Source: Spirochaetales bacterium
Lineage (GTDB): Bacteria; Spirochaetota; Spirochaetia; Sphaerochaetales; Sphaerochaetaceae
DNA length: 34,826 bases
Assembly (NCBI GenBank): GCA_017470995.1
Contig: JAFUXI010000011.1
Coordinates: 1 to 34,826, forward strand
Direction of reading: 5' to 3'
The translations under genes and the position numbers were made by a program. The notes beneath the pieces were generated by a model. It was not told the origin of the DNA. It ran no database searches and was given only the letters and a program-made list of their open reading frames with translations. This document shows, one piece after another, positions 15,150 to 24,120 of this stretch. Position 1 is the stretch's first letter, and each line of letters starts with the position of its first letter.

Positions 15150-16121
15150 TCAGTTGTACTTGTAGAATCCCTCGCCGGAAGCCTTTCCCAGCTTGCCTTC
15201 TTCAATCATCTTCCTGAGGCAGGCTTCCTGTCCCTTGAAGTTGTAAGGCATCATCATCTTCTTGAGAAGCGGTCCGAACAGACCGGGAACCTTCTGATAC
15301 TGAAGGACGATGTGATAGGCTGTCTTCATTCCGACGACATCGAAGATCTGGAACGGTCCCCTGGGGGCTCCGGTTCCGAGTGTCCATGCCTTGTCTATGC
15401 TCTGGGGATCGGAAACTCCATTGACATAGAGGTCCAGTCCGCTGAGAAGGAACGGAACAAGCAGGGAGTTCAGAAGGTATCCGTTCTTTTCCTTGTTGAC
15501 GGGAAGTGCAACCATCCTGATCTCGTTTGCAAATTCGATCAGCTCCTCGAAATATCTCTTGTCTGTCAGCGGCTGGGCCATGACCTCTGCGGTGTTGTTT
15601 GTCCAGATGTGGTTTGCAAAATGCAGCGACAGGTACTTGTCAGGTCTGCCTGTGTACTTTGCGAATGTGGACGGAAGCAGTGTCGAAGAATTGGTGACAA
15701 CCACGGTCTTTTCGGGAAGAAGCGGGGCCATCTTCTGGTAGAAGGCAATCTTCTCCTTCGTATCCTCTGCCATGGACTCTATAACAAGATCGGCATCCTC
15801 TACGGCCTTTGCCATATCCAGCTCGAGCTTGAGCTCCTTATATGCCTTCTCTGCCCTATCCAGGCACTTCTCCTTATCGAATGTATCCAGATCAGCAATA
15901 CCCCTGGCCCATACGGAAGGAGCTTTTCCTTCCGGAGTATCCATGATTTCGATGATTTTCCTGTACTCCTCGCGGAGATTGTCAAGCTTGGGCTGTGTCC
16001 TTCCGATGGAAGACTCGCTCCTGAGCCAGATTGTTACATCGAATCCGCAGTAGGCAGCCTGATAGGCTATCTGACTTCCGAGAACGCCGCCGCCGGCGAC
16101 AACTATTTTTTTGTATCCCAT
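15150..16121 (-). CDS. 3-hydroxyacyl-CoA dehydrogenase
   Basis: 323 residues. The N-terminal Rossmann fold starts with VVAGGGVLGSQIAYQAA (NAD-binding GxGxxG), continues with LVIESMAEDTKEKIAFYQK and TNSSTLLPS, and has the catalytic-region motif LHFANHIWTNNTAEV. The C-terminal dimerisation part includes GTGAPRGPFQIFDVVG. The enzyme oxidises 3-hydroxyacyl-CoA with NAD+ or runs in reverse in butyrate-type metabolism. GGAGGAGG before the ATG at 16121 fixes the start; the 31 upstream codons are not used. The usual partners (thiolase, crotonase) are not in the window, so it acts with enzymes encoded elsewhere. Some relatives act on other hydroxyacids. Confidence 0.9.
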   Translation of the reverse strand: MGYKKIVVAGGGVLGSQIAYQAAYCGFDVTIWLRSESSIGRTQPKLDNLREEYRKIIEIMDTPEGKAPSVWARGIADLDTFDKEKCLDRAEKAYKELKLELDMAKAVEDADLVIESMAEDTKEKIAFYQKMAPLLPEKTVVVTNSSTLLPSTFAKYTGRPDKYLSLHFANHIWTNNTAEVMAQPLTDKRYFEELIEFANEIRMVALPVNKEKNGYLLNSLLVPFLLSGLDLYVNGVSDPQSIDKAWTLGTGAPRGPFQIFDVVGMKTAYHIVLQYQKVPGLFGPLLKKMMMPYNFKGQEACLRKMIEEGKLGKASGEGFYKYN

Positions 16122-16228
16122 GTTTTCCTCCTCCGCATTTTTCTGCAGATATGTTTTGTGTAAGGGTACACTATAGGGAAACCGATGTTCAACAGTAAAC
16201 ACCGTAAACATCATGATTCAGTGTCGGT

Positions 16229-17428
16229 TCAGCTGTTTTTTTTCCTCGCCTTCCTCATCATGAACTTTCGGCCCACGGCAATTGCCATCTTGAACGGAAG
16301 CGGCCGCAGATCCCGGTCAGCCTCAAAAAGCTTTTCCCTGATGGGAAGTCCCTGCGGACAATGCTTCTCGCACTTTCCGCACTTTATGCACTGGCTTGCG
16401 AACGACGGCTCCCTGGTAAGGGCAACGGTCTGGATGTACTGGCTCCGTCCGCCCATCTTGGATTCGGTGTACATTGCGTTCCAGCACCGGAAGATTCCCG
16501 GAATGTCCACACCTTTGGGGCAAGGCATGCAGTAGCGGCATCCGGTACACCCTATTTTCTCCGATGCCTTGATCTCTCGCTTAACAGTCTCAATCAGGCT
16601 GAAGTCTTCCTCGGTGAAATGACCGGCTTCAGCTTCCGATGCGGTCAGGATGTTTTCCCTGACCATTTCCATCGAGTTCATGCCGGAAAGGACAACGGTT
16701 ACCTCGCTCTGGTTGTAGAGCCATCTCAAGCCCCACTGTGCGGCCGTCCAACCCCGTTTGTCATCGCCGATGGCCTTTCTCGCGGATTCGGGGAGCATGT
16801 TCACCAGTTTGCCGCCTCTCAGGGGTTCCATTATTATCACTGGGATTCCCTTGTCTGATGCGGCCTTCAGTCCGATAACACCTGCCTGGGAATTCTCGTC
16901 CAGATAGTTATACTGGATCTGGCAGAAGTCCCAGTCGTAATCGTTGAGGATCTTAAGGAAATTATCCGAATTGCCGTGGTATGAGAATCCTATGTTCCTC
17001 ACCTCTTTGGATGCTTTCTTTTCCTCTATCCACTGAAGGATTCCCACATCCTTCAGCCTTTCCCACTGGGCGATATCGGTCAGGTGGTGCATCAGGTAGA
17101 AATCGATATGATCGGTCTTAAGCCTGGAAAGCTCCTCGTTGAAGTATCGGTCTATGGCCTTGCGGTTGGATATCATGTATTGGGGCAGCTTGGTGGCTAT
17201 GTACACCTTGTCCCTGATTCCGTTGCGCTGCAGGATTTCACCGAGGGCAACCTCGCTGCCGGGATAGATGTAGGCGGTATCGTAGTAGTTTACACCGCCG
17301 TTGTAGGCCTCGAGGATCTCCTTCTCCGCCTTGCCGATGTCGATGGAGGCCCCGTTCTTGGTGAACCTCATGCATCCGTATCCCAATACCGATAGTTCTT
17401 CGCCGTGTCTGCCTTTTCTGTACTGCAT
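16229..17428 (-). CDS. Aldo/keto reductase with C-terminal ferredoxin domain
   Basis: 399 residues. The first 280 are a TIM-barrel aldo/keto reductase: VNYYDTAYIYPGSE carries the catalytic Asp and Tyr, ATKLP the Lys, DFYLMHH the His. The last 120 hold two cysteine clusters, CTGCRYCMPCPKGVDIP and CIKCGKCEKHCPQGLPI, which should bind 4Fe-4S clusters. Such proteins are common in anaerobes and probably link a carbonyl reduction to ferredoxin; the substrate is not known. The ATG at 17428 matches the start of the reductase domain. It lacks a Shine-Dalgarno and TATCAT stands 6 bases upstream. A palindrome with CACCGG/CCGGTG lies in the divergent space. Confidence 0.92.
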   Translation of the reverse strand: MQYRKGRHGEELSVLGYGCMRFTKNGASIDIGKAEKEILEAYNGGVNYYDTAYIYPGSEVALGEILQRNGIRDKVYIATKLPQYMISNRKAIDRYFNEELSRLKTDHIDFYLMHHLTDIAQWERLKDVGILQWIEEKKASKEVRNIGFSYHGNSDNFLKILNDYDWDFCQIQYNYLDENSQAGVIGLKAASDKGIPVIIMEPLRGGKLVNMLPESARKAIGDDKRGWTAAQWGLRWLYNQSEVTVVLSGMNSMEMVRENILTASEAEAGHFTEEDFSLIETVKREIKASEKIGCTGCRYCMPCPKGVDIPGIFRCWNAMYTESKMGGRSQYIQTVALTREPSFASQCIKCGKCEKHCPQGLPIREKLFEADRDLRPLPFKMAIAVGRKFMMRKARKKNS

Positions 17429-17434
17429 AGGACA

Positions 17435-17512
17435 ATGATAAGGGTTTTGGATGAACACTGCCACCGGAAATTGTAACCGGTGTATTCAAAACCACAAACA
17501 ATGTCCTATAAT
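17435..17512. promoter_or_regulatory. Divergent promoter region with palindrome (AKR / M48)
   Basis: TATCAT (17435-17440, minus) is 6 bases before the ATG of the reductase, and TATAAT (17507-17512, plus) is 6 bases before the ATG of the M48 protease. Neither gene has a Shine-Dalgarno. Between them CACCGG (17462-17467) and CCGGTG (17477-17482) form an inverted repeat, a candidate operator for one or both genes. The -35 matches are weak on both sides. Confidence 0.45.
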
Positions 17513-17518
17513 ACGGAT

Positions 17519-18730
17519 ATGAACTTCAAACTTGCTGCAATTATCATCATTTCAATCGTATATCTCTACAACCTGGCCCTATCGATTATCCGCGCAAGAT
17601 CCGCGAACAACCCCATTCCAGAGAATGTCTCAGACATATATGACTCGGAAACCTATGCCAGATGGAGATCCTATCATGCGGAGAAATCCAGGCTTTCCAT
17701 CGCTTCTTCAACCGTATCCTTTGTCATCGATCTTGCTCTGATAATCTTCGATGTCTATGCGGCATTCGCAAGGCTTTTCCCTGCAGAGATGTTCCAGCAG
17801 ACATTTGCAGTTATCCTTCTCTCCTCTCTCACATCGCTGGCCATGATTCCGTTCGACTATTACAACACCATGAGCATAGAAGAGCGCTACGGCTTCAACC
17901 GCTCCAAGAAAAGCACGTTCTGGCTGGACCAGATCAAGCAGTTCATAATCTCCACTGCACTGATCACCGGCATAGGAGCAATGCTGATGTGGGCACACAC
18001 GACTCTGGGCGATTGGCTGATCCTGGCGGTTGCAGTGATAATGACCCTGTTCGCCCTCGTCACGTCCTTCCTCTACCCTATTCTCAGCAAGGTCTTCAAC
18101 AAATTCACCCCGCTCGAGGACGGAGAACTCAAGGACAAGGTAACTGCCCTCCTCAGTTCACACGGATACAAGGTCAGGGGAATCAAGATCATGGATGCCT
18201 CGCGCAGGACAACCAAATCCAATGCATACTTCACGGGATTCGGCAAGATGAAGACCATCGTCCTCTACGACAATCTGGTCAAGAACATGACTACCGATGA
18301 AATCTGTGCGGTCTTTGCACACGAAATGGGACACGGGCTTCACAAGGATACCCTCAAGAACCAGATCCTCACCTTCGTCCAGATGGCCATCCTCTCCGTC
18401 CTTGCGTGGCTGACCCTGCGCTCTGAAGCATTGTTCACCCAGTTCGGATTCTCCACGGTCAACTACGGATTTGCAATCATACTGATCGTAAGTGCTGAAT
18501 TCGCACTGATATCGCCTCTTTTCGGTCTGCTGGTAAATCTCCATTCGCGCCGTGCGGAATACCGCGCCGACAGACAGGCCGTGAAGGAAGGCTATGCAGA
18601 TGCCCTGATCAGTGCGCTCAAGAAGCTTGCCCGAGAGAACTTCTCGGACCTTGCTCCGTCACCGATCATCGTGAAGCTGGAATACTCACACCCGACATTG
18701 AGTCAGAGAATCGCTGCAATTAAGCGATGA
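17519..18730 (+). CDS. M48-family (Ste24-like) membrane zinc protease
   Basis: 403 residues. Hydrophobic segments include residues 3-24 and several more before residue 190. The zinc motif HEMGH is at 268-272 and the third ligand is E347 in RRAEYRAD. The layout (N-terminal membrane segments, IEERYGFNRSKKSTFWLDQ, HEXXH, EXXXD) is that of CAAX protease 1/Ste24-like bacterial proteins, which cut membrane-bound substrates on the inner membrane. I take the ATG at 17519 because TATAAT ends 6 bases before it; the ATG at 17501 and GTG at 17480 lie in or before this promoter. It ends 12 bases from the convergent CstA gene. Confidence 0.9.
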   Translation: MNFKLAAIIIISIVYLYNLALSIIRARSANNPIPENVSDIYDSETYARWRSYHAEKSRLSIASSTVSFVIDLALIIFDVYAAFARLFPAEMFQQTFAVILLSSLTSLAMIPFDYYNTMSIEERYGFNRSKKSTFWLDQIKQFIISTALITGIGAMLMWAHTTLGDWLILAVAVIMTLFALVTSFLYPILSKVFNKFTPLEDGELKDKVTALLSSHGYKVRGIKIMDASRRTTKSNAYFTGFGKMKTIVLYDNLVKNMTTDEICAVFAHEMGHGLHKDTLKNQILTFVQMAILSVLAWLTLRSEALFTQFGFSTVNYGFAIILIVSAEFALISPLFGLLVNLHSRRAEYRADRQAVKEGYADALISALKKLARENFSDLAPSPIIVKLEYSHPTLSQRIAAIKR

Positions 18731-18742
18731 GACTTCGGAAAA

Positions 18743-20161
18743 TCACTTCCCCAGTTTCTTTTTTCTGCCTGCATGGAAGAGATAGATAGCAAACACTGCA
18801 GTTGCAGCAACTGCTCCGGCAGTGTATGAAAAACCCCTGCCGAGCCTCAGTCCCTCCTTTGCAATAAGGATGTATGTCACTGAGACGGCAGTCATGAATG
18901 TTCCCGGCACGGCACTGATCAGGCTGGCCCACGGATTTTTGTTCTCCCTCAGCAGGTATGCAGTGATGGTCCAGAGCGCAATCATGGCAAGAGTCTGGTT
19001 GCTCCAAGAGAAGTATCTCCAGAGAACCGCAAAATCCAACTGGGTCAGAAGAGTTGCTATACCCAGAAGAGGAATCGTAATCAGAAGGCGGTTCTTCATG
19101 GGTTTCTGGTCCAGGCCGGTTACCTCCGAGAGAATCAGCCTTGCGCTGCGGAAAGCAGTATCGCCCGATGTAATCGGACAGACAACAACTCCTATGACGG
19201 CGAGGATGCCTCCGAATCTACCCAGCATACCCATGGACATTTCATAGACGGTACCGGACTGTCCGAGAGTGGTAAGGGCGTTGTTCAGTCCCCCGGTCGC
19301 CCCGTAGAAGGCAACTCCGCCTGCAGCCCAGACAAGGGCAATCACAGACTCCTTGAGCATTGCACCGTAGAACACGTGCTTTCCGTCGGATTCCTTCATC
19401 AGGCACTTGGAAATCATAGGAGCCTGAGTGGCATGGAAGCCCGAAATTGCACCGCAGGCAACGGTTACGAACATATAGGGCCAAATCGGAAGTCCTTCCG
19501 GGTGCAGGTTCTCCAATGTCAGTTCCGGAAGATGATAATCACCGAAGATAATTGCACCCGTTATGCAGAATGCCATGATCAGCATTACAGCGCCGAATAT
19601 CGGATAGAACTTACCGATGACCTTGTCTATCGGAAGCAGTGTTGCAAGGATGTAATAGGCAAGAATCACAACTACCCATACCATCGTATCGTTTGCCCAT
19701 GGCGTCAGGTCTGCAATCAGGGCCGCAGGGCTGTTGACGAACACGGTTCCGGTCAGAATCAGAAGCAGAACCGAGAAAACCCTCATGACCCACATCAGAG
19801 GCTTTCCAAGATACCTTCCCGAAAGCTCTGCGATCGACTCGCCGTTGTTGCGCATGGAAATCATGCCTATCATGTAGTCATGCACCGCACCGGCAAGGAT
19901 TCCGCCGATTACGATCCAGATGAAAACCACAGGACCGAAACATGCACCCATCAGGGCGCCGAAGATGGGACCCGTGCCGGCAATGTTCAGCAGTTCGACC
20001 AGAAAGGCTTTCCATGCTTTCATCGGGACAAAATCAACCCCGTCAGATTTGGTTACGGCGGGGGTATCCCTCTCGTCGGGCGCGAAAACCCCGTCGACGA
20101 TCCTTCCGAATGTATGATATGCGATTATGAGCACAGCTATGGAAACCAAAAAAGAAATCAT
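18743..20161 (-). CDS. cstA: CstA-family permease (carbon starvation protein A)
   Basis: 472 residues, about a dozen or more membrane segments. Family signatures are visible: TPAVTKSDGVDFVPMKAW, then NIAGTGPIFGALMGACFGP, HDYMIGMISMRNNGESIAEL and FSWSNQTLAMIALWT. Members import peptides or pyruvate; the short form without the long C-terminal part is typical of anaerobes. The start at 20161 (MISFLVS) has AAGG 9 bases before it; the 18 upstream codons overlap the promoter. It is divergent from the MBL-hydrolase gene, with both promoters in an 84-base space. The transported substrate cannot be read from the sequence. Confidence 0.92.
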   Translation of the reverse strand: MISFLVSIAVLIIAYHTFGRIVDGVFAPDERDTPAVTKSDGVDFVPMKAWKAFLVELLNIAGTGPIFGALMGACFGPVVFIWIVIGGILAGAVHDYMIGMISMRNNGESIAELSGRYLGKPLMWVMRVFSVLLLILTGTVFVNSPAALIADLTPWANDTMVWVVVILAYYILATLLPIDKVIGKFYPIFGAVMLIMAFCITGAIIFGDYHLPELTLENLHPEGLPIWPYMFVTVACGAISGFHATQAPMISKCLMKESDGKHVFYGAMLKESVIALVWAAGGVAFYGATGGLNNALTTLGQSGTVYEMSMGMLGRFGGILAVIGVVVCPITSGDTAFRSARLILSEVTGLDQKPMKNRLLITIPLLGIATLLTQLDFAVLWRYFSWSNQTLAMIALWTITAYLLRENKNPWASLISAVPGTFMTAVSVTYILIAKEGLRLGRGFSYTAGAVAATAVFAIYLFHAGRKKKLGK

Positions 20162-20187
20162 TTTATCTGCCTTAACCGGGAATTGAA

Positions 20188-20215
20188 TGTATAATCGAAT
20201 ATTAAAGAGAATCAA
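20188..20215 (-). promoter_or_regulatory. Promoter of the cstA-like gene
   Basis: Minus strand TTGATT (20210-20215), 16 bases, TATACA (20188-20193), 27 bases before the ATG at 20161. On the plus strand TATAAT overlaps at 20190-20195 and may serve the MBL gene, so the two promoters would compete. Confidence 0.4.
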
Positions 20216-20245
20216 TCAAAAAAACAATGTCATCGGAGATGCAGA

Positions 20246-21127
20246 ATGTCGGAACTGAGAAAGAATTATGAACATTTCCAGGAAGAGAAGAAGCGTTGGG
20301 CGCAAATCCCGCTGACCCGAAAGTATTTCCTCGATCAGGAAAGCCGCTACGTTCATCCCTTCAGGATTTTCGGAAACGTCTGGTACGTGGGAGACAGTTG
20401 GGTCTGTGTCCACCTGATAGATACCGGTGACGGACTTCTGCTTCTGGACGGCGGGAACATCGGAGCCACCGCCATGCTGGTAAACGCCATCTGGGAGGCA
20501 GGCTTCAACCCCGCAGACGTACGGTGGATGGTTCTCTCGCACGGACATCTGGACCACATAGGCGGAGCCGTGTTCTTCAGGAAGATGTTCGGAACCAAGC
20601 TCTATCTCGGAGAGCCCGATGCCAGAAACTACCGCGAGCATCCCGAGCTTTCGCTTGTGCAGGATTCGGGATCTCTGGGCCACGACGTGTTCGAGGTCGA
20701 TCACGAGATAACCGACGGAGAGACAATCAGATTCGGAAACACCGAAATACAGTTCTTCCTCGTTCCGGGACACACGGACGGTGTCATTTCCGCCTTCTTC
20801 GATGTGACGGACGGAGAAAGGACCCTCAGGGCCGGCTACTACGGTGGATTTGGGTTCAATACATTGCAGAAAAGCTATCTGGACGAGATCGGCGATACCG
20901 AATATGAAATGAGAAAAACATATCTGAAATCACTTGAAAAGGTAAGAAATCAGCATGTGGATCTCTTTTTAGGCAATCATTGCGTGAACAATGACACCCT
21001 AGGCAGAGCCCAAAGGCTCAGAGCCGGAGACAATGACGCATTCATCGATGGCAAAGCCTGGGGAGAATATCTGGATTCAAAGAAAAAGGCTCTGCTGGAG
21101 CTGATGTCAGACCCGAACCAGGTCTGA
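20246..21127 (+). CDS. MBL-fold metallo-hydrolase
   Basis: 293 residues. The metal site is complete: HGHLDH near residue 97, H of PGHTDG, and H of GNHCVN. The order and spacing (LIDTGDGLLLLDGGN, then VLSHGHLDHIGG) resemble the B3 metallo-beta-lactamase branch, but there is no signal peptide, so it is a cytoplasmic hydrolase of unknown substrate rather than a secreted beta-lactamase. CGGAGA lies 7 bases before the ATG at 20246. A perfect hairpin overlaps the stop codon (21103-21131). Confidence 0.9.
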   Translation: MSELRKNYEHFQEEKKRWAQIPLTRKYFLDQESRYVHPFRIFGNVWYVGDSWVCVHLIDTGDGLLLLDGGNIGATAMLVNAIWEAGFNPADVRWMVLSHGHLDHIGGAVFFRKMFGTKLYLGEPDARNYREHPELSLVQDSGSLGHDVFEVDHEITDGETIRFGNTEIQFFLVPGHTDGVISAFFDVTDGERTLRAGYYGGFGFNTLQKSYLDEIGDTEYEMRKTYLKSLEKVRNQHVDLFLGNHCVNNDTLGRAQRLRAGDNDAFIDGKAWGEYLDSKKKALLELMSDPNQV

Positions 21128-21131
21128 CATC
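21103..21131 (+). terminator. Hairpin overlapping the stop codon of the MBL gene
   Basis: GATGTCAGACC (21103-21113) pairs perfectly with GGTCTGACATC (21121-21131), 11 bp with a 7-base loop. It covers the TGA at 21125-21127. There is no T run after it, so it may stabilise the 3' end rather than terminate. Confidence 0.55.
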
Positions 21132-21183
21132 ATAAATCTGCAACGCCTCAGGTATTGCTTAGTTTTAAGCGCGATTTCAAACA

Positions 21184-21212
21184 TTGACAGCAGGGTTCTG
21201 CGGGTTGAAAAT
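21184..21212 (+). promoter_or_regulatory. Promoter for a leaderless DUF2804 transcript
   Basis: A consensus TTGACA (21184-21189), 17 bases, GAAAAT (21207-21212), then 6 bases to the ATG at 21219. There is no Shine-Dalgarno. Confidence 0.55.
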
Positions 21213-21218
21213 ACAACC

Positions 21219-22244
21219 ATGAGCAGAAATCACGAAGTAATCAACAGTCAGTTTCTTCTGGACTCAGATGGAAATCTCCGCGAGCCCGGCTGGTCGCGCA
21301 GGATGGTCCAGATATACGACAGGACCATGATCAGGGCTCCCAAGTGGAGAATCAAGGAATGGGACTACTACCTGGTACTCAGCGATTCTTTCGCCGGTGC
21401 GTTCACAATCTCCGATGACGGCTACATCGGGCTGCAGTCGGTCTCCCTTCTGACCTTCGGAGAAAAGCCTTGGGAGCACACGGAAACCGTGCTCAAGCCC
21501 TTCCCCATGGGCAAGATCGGCCTTCCTTCGGACTCCTCGACCGGAACCACCAGATATGAGGACAAGAGGCTGCAGATGCGTTTCGATGCCTGCGATGGTT
21601 TCAGGACAATCAAATGCAGCTTCGAGAACTTCTGCGACAGCAAGAGTTTTTCCTGTGACATCAGGCTCGAGCAGCCGGACATGGAGAGCATGGTCATCGC
21701 CACCCCGTGGGATAAGAAGCGCCATTTCTACTACAACCAGAAGATCAACTGCATGAGAGCCTCCGGCTGGATGGAATTCGACGGAAAGCGCTATGAATTC
21801 AATCCGTCGACGGATTTCGGCACGCTGGACTGGGGACGCGGAGTATGGACTTATGACAATACCTGGTTCTGGGGCTCGGGCAATGCAGATATCAACGGAA
21901 ACAGTTTCGGCTTCAACATCGGCTACGGGTTCGGAAACACTTCTGCGGCTTCAGAGAACGTGATTTTCTACAACGGCAAGGTCCACAAGCTGGATGACAT
22001 CACGTTCCACATACCGCCCGACAGCTACGTCAAGCCATGGAAGTTCTCCTCCTCGGACGGACGGTTCGAGATGGATTTCGTGCCGGTTCTGGACAGGGCG
22101 GCATGCCTGGACTACAAAATCATCGTCTCAGACCAGCACCAGGTCTTCGGCCGCATGAGCGGAAAGGCCATCCTGGATGACGGAACCGTCATTGAGGTGA
22201 AGGACATGATGTGCTTTGCCGAGAAGGTCCACAACAAGTACTGA
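21219..22244 (+). CDS. DUF2804-family protein
   Basis: 341 residues, no signal peptide. It matches my memory of DUF2804 (PF10974): LDSDGNLREPGWSRRMVQIY at the start, then RIKEWDYYLVLSDSF, TPWDKKRHFYYNQKINCM, and FGTLDWGRGVWTYDNTWFWG. The fold is a beta-rich lipocalin-like pair of barrels. No enzyme activity is established for the family. The start at 21219 is fixed by the protein start and by the promoter directly before it; a leaderless message is likely. It converges with the MutS-like gene, and only 37 bases separate the stops. Confidence 0.88.
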   Translation: MSRNHEVINSQFLLDSDGNLREPGWSRRMVQIYDRTMIRAPKWRIKEWDYYLVLSDSFAGAFTISDDGYIGLQSVSLLTFGEKPWEHTETVLKPFPMGKIGLPSDSSTGTTRYEDKRLQMRFDACDGFRTIKCSFENFCDSKSFSCDIRLEQPDMESMVIATPWDKKRHFYYNQKINCMRASGWMEFDGKRYEFNPSTDFGTLDWGRGVWTYDNTWFWGSGNADINGNSFGFNIGYGFGNTSAASENVIFYNGKVHKLDDITFHIPPDSYVKPWKFSSSDGRFEMDFVPVLDRAACLDYKIIVSDQHQVFGRMSGKAILDDGTVIEVKDMMCFAEKVHNKY

Positions 22245-22281
22245 AGAAATCAGTATCACTTAGTGAGCCTTCTTCTCCTTC

Positions 22282-24021
22282 TTAGCCTTTTTCTCCGCCC
22301 AGAAGCATCTCGTAAGTCACGCCGTACTTCTGCGCGATATCCCTTGCATATGACATACCCTGCGGAGGGGCAACCTTCACCTTGAAGGAGCGTTGTCCTC
22401 CGTCGGACAGTGCCACCAAAGACGATGCCTTTACGCGTGCGCCTTCAGAGGCGCTCTCGGCATTGAGGGAATCGATATCGGCAGCAAGCTTGTGCATATG
22501 GGTGTTGTAGATGCATCTGGTGCCTTTCTTCAGAATTGCACGCACCGCATCCTTGGCGATGAAGAAGCCTTCCTCGAACGATGTCGTGGAGAAAGTCTCG
22601 TTCAGAAGCAGCAGGCTCTCTGACGTGCACTGCCCGAAGAGCTCCTTGAAACGCTTGCACTCCTCTCCGAGCCTTCCGTAATCAAGGGTCTTGTCCTCAT
22701 CCGCAGGATAGTGCGTGAAGATGCAGTCCACGGGAGTGAAGCCGAACTGCGCTGCGGGAACGAAGATTCCGCCCTGTGCAAGCACATGCAGAAGCCCCAC
22801 TGCCTGCGTGATCGTGGTCTTTCCGCCCCTGTTGGCGCCGGTCAGCAGATAGAGATTCCTCTCGGCATCGAAATCAAGGTCGTTTTCGACAATCTGATCT
22901 GCCTTTTCCACGAAATCCGCGAGCTTGAGATTGTAGAAACCCTTTGCGTGCATCCTGGCCCCGTTTTCCGAAGCCGGCAGGAGCTTTGCCTTGCAGAAAA
23001 CAAAGCCGTTGTCCCGATGGCGTTTTATGTACTCCGCCCAGCGCACGTAATAGAGGAATTCGGGAATCAGGGCCGTGATGTTCATGATCGAGAGTCCGAC
23101 ATACTTGTTGAGCACTTCCTTGAGGTTCTTCACGGTCTTGCTCAGCATATGGTCCGATACCCTGTCCATATGCCGGGTCACTTCCCTGTCCATATCGTTG
23201 TCCGAGACATGGGCAAGCGTCATTGCGAAGATCGGACTCTGGAGCATCATCTTGGTCTTTGCCATGCCGGCCAGCCTGTCGACGGCAGAGCCGTCGGGCG
23301 TGAACGGCTGAAAACGTGAACTTCCGTCCCAGGAAGCATCGGGATTCAGGTTGTCACGGCCGGCGATTCGGCTTGTGAAATTCTCAAGTACGGATGACTT
23401 GGTAAAAGGTTTTCCGTTGATCGATATCAGCCCTATCTCCTTGGCCTCGAACCTCTCGTTGAGGTTGATTCCGACAGTCACGCTCTTAAGGTTCGATGTG
23501 CTTGCTTTAAGGTTATTGATATCCTGTTTCAGCTCTTTAAATCCATTATCTTCATAGATACCTGAAATATAGGCCATCAGATCCTTGAGTCCCTTAGACT
23601 TAAGATCTGCTTTGCCCAGGCAGTCCTGGAGGGCCTCGACATAGCCTATGTAATCGCGGATCTCCTCCAGCCGGTGGACAAGATCCCAGGTGCCCGAGGT
23701 CTCCTCGTTGTCACGGCGGAAGCTTCCGTAATCACGCAGGAAATCTATCTTGTCCAGAATCTCAAGCATCCTCTCCCTGAAGGCCGGATTGTTGTAGATG
23801 TCCTCGAATACATCCAACCTGTACCGGACAACTTCAGGATCAGCGCATATTCTGGACATGACATCCAGAATCAGGTTCTGTTCCTGGACCTTGTCGGACA
23901 GCTTCCTGCACACCGAATCAAGACCGAGGTCATGTATCGCAGACTCGGAAAGAACCCTGCAGCCGTCATAGCAGCCGTCGGGAAAAACGATGCTCACGCC
24001 TTTGCCGTTGTTGTTGATCAT
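22282..24021 (-). CDS. MutS-like ATPase without mismatch-recognition domain
   Basis: 579 residues. The C-terminal half has the MutS ATPase: GANRGGKTTITQ around residue 395 (Walker A), LLLLNETFSTT (Walker B region), and NTHMHKLAADID (switch His region). The N-terminal half is helical (core/lever-like), but the mismatch-binding domain I of MutS and the Smr domain of MutS2 are absent. It therefore belongs to the small MutS-related proteins of unknown role in anaerobes. The ATG at 24021 has no Shine-Dalgarno; TAGAAT stands 6 bases before it and TGGACA 17 bases further. It is divergent from rhaD. Confidence 0.9.
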   Translation of the reverse strand: MINNNGKGVSIVFPDGCYDGCRVLSESAIHDLGLDSVCRKLSDKVQEQNLILDVMSRICADPEVVRYRLDVFEDIYNNPAFRERMLEILDKIDFLRDYGSFRRDNEETSGTWDLVHRLEEIRDYIGYVEALQDCLGKADLKSKGLKDLMAYISGIYEDNGFKELKQDINNLKASTSNLKSVTVGINLNERFEAKEIGLISINGKPFTKSSVLENFTSRIAGRDNLNPDASWDGSSRFQPFTPDGSAVDRLAGMAKTKMMLQSPIFAMTLAHVSDNDMDREVTRHMDRVSDHMLSKTVKNLKEVLNKYVGLSIMNITALIPEFLYYVRWAEYIKRHRDNGFVFCKAKLLPASENGARMHAKGFYNLKLADFVEKADQIVENDLDFDAERNLYLLTGANRGGKTTITQAVGLLHVLAQGGIFVPAAQFGFTPVDCIFTHYPADEDKTLDYGRLGEECKRFKELFGQCTSESLLLLNETFSTTSFEEGFFIAKDAVRAILKKGTRCIYNTHMHKLAADIDSLNAESASEGARVKASSLVALSDGGQRSFKVKVAPPQGMSYARDIAQKYGVTYEMLLGGEKG

Positions 24022-24027
24022 GCGTCC

Positions 24028-24056
24028 ATTCTAAAGCAGTCCGAATCACATGTCCA
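24028..24056 (-). promoter_or_regulatory. Promoter for a leaderless MutS-like transcript
   Basis: Minus strand TGGACA (24051-24056), 17 bases, TAGAAT (24028-24033), then 6 bases to the ATG at 24021. Both boxes are close to consensus. Confidence 0.55.
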
Positions 24057-24083
24057 CATTGCAATTAAACCGACTATGGAGTA
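24054..24083 (+). promoter_or_regulatory. Promoter of rhaD
   Basis: TTGCAA, a 17-base spacer and TATGGT lie in this stretch, roughly 40 bases before the ATG at 24121. They overlap the -35 of the divergent MutS-like gene. Moderate match. Confidence 0.35.
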
Positions 24084-24120
24084 TGGTTTTCCTAGTAATA
24101 CAGTATCCGTAGAGGGAAAA

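Noticed and set aside
15108..16163. 351-residue plus-strand open frame opposite the dehydrogenase
   Set aside because: The minus strand encodes a complete 3-hydroxyacyl-CoA dehydrogenase; the plus frame has no family features.
23674..24120. N-terminal extension of the rhaD frame
   Set aside because: It runs antisense through the MutS-like gene. RhaD homology begins at the ATG at 24121, which has a ribosome-binding site.
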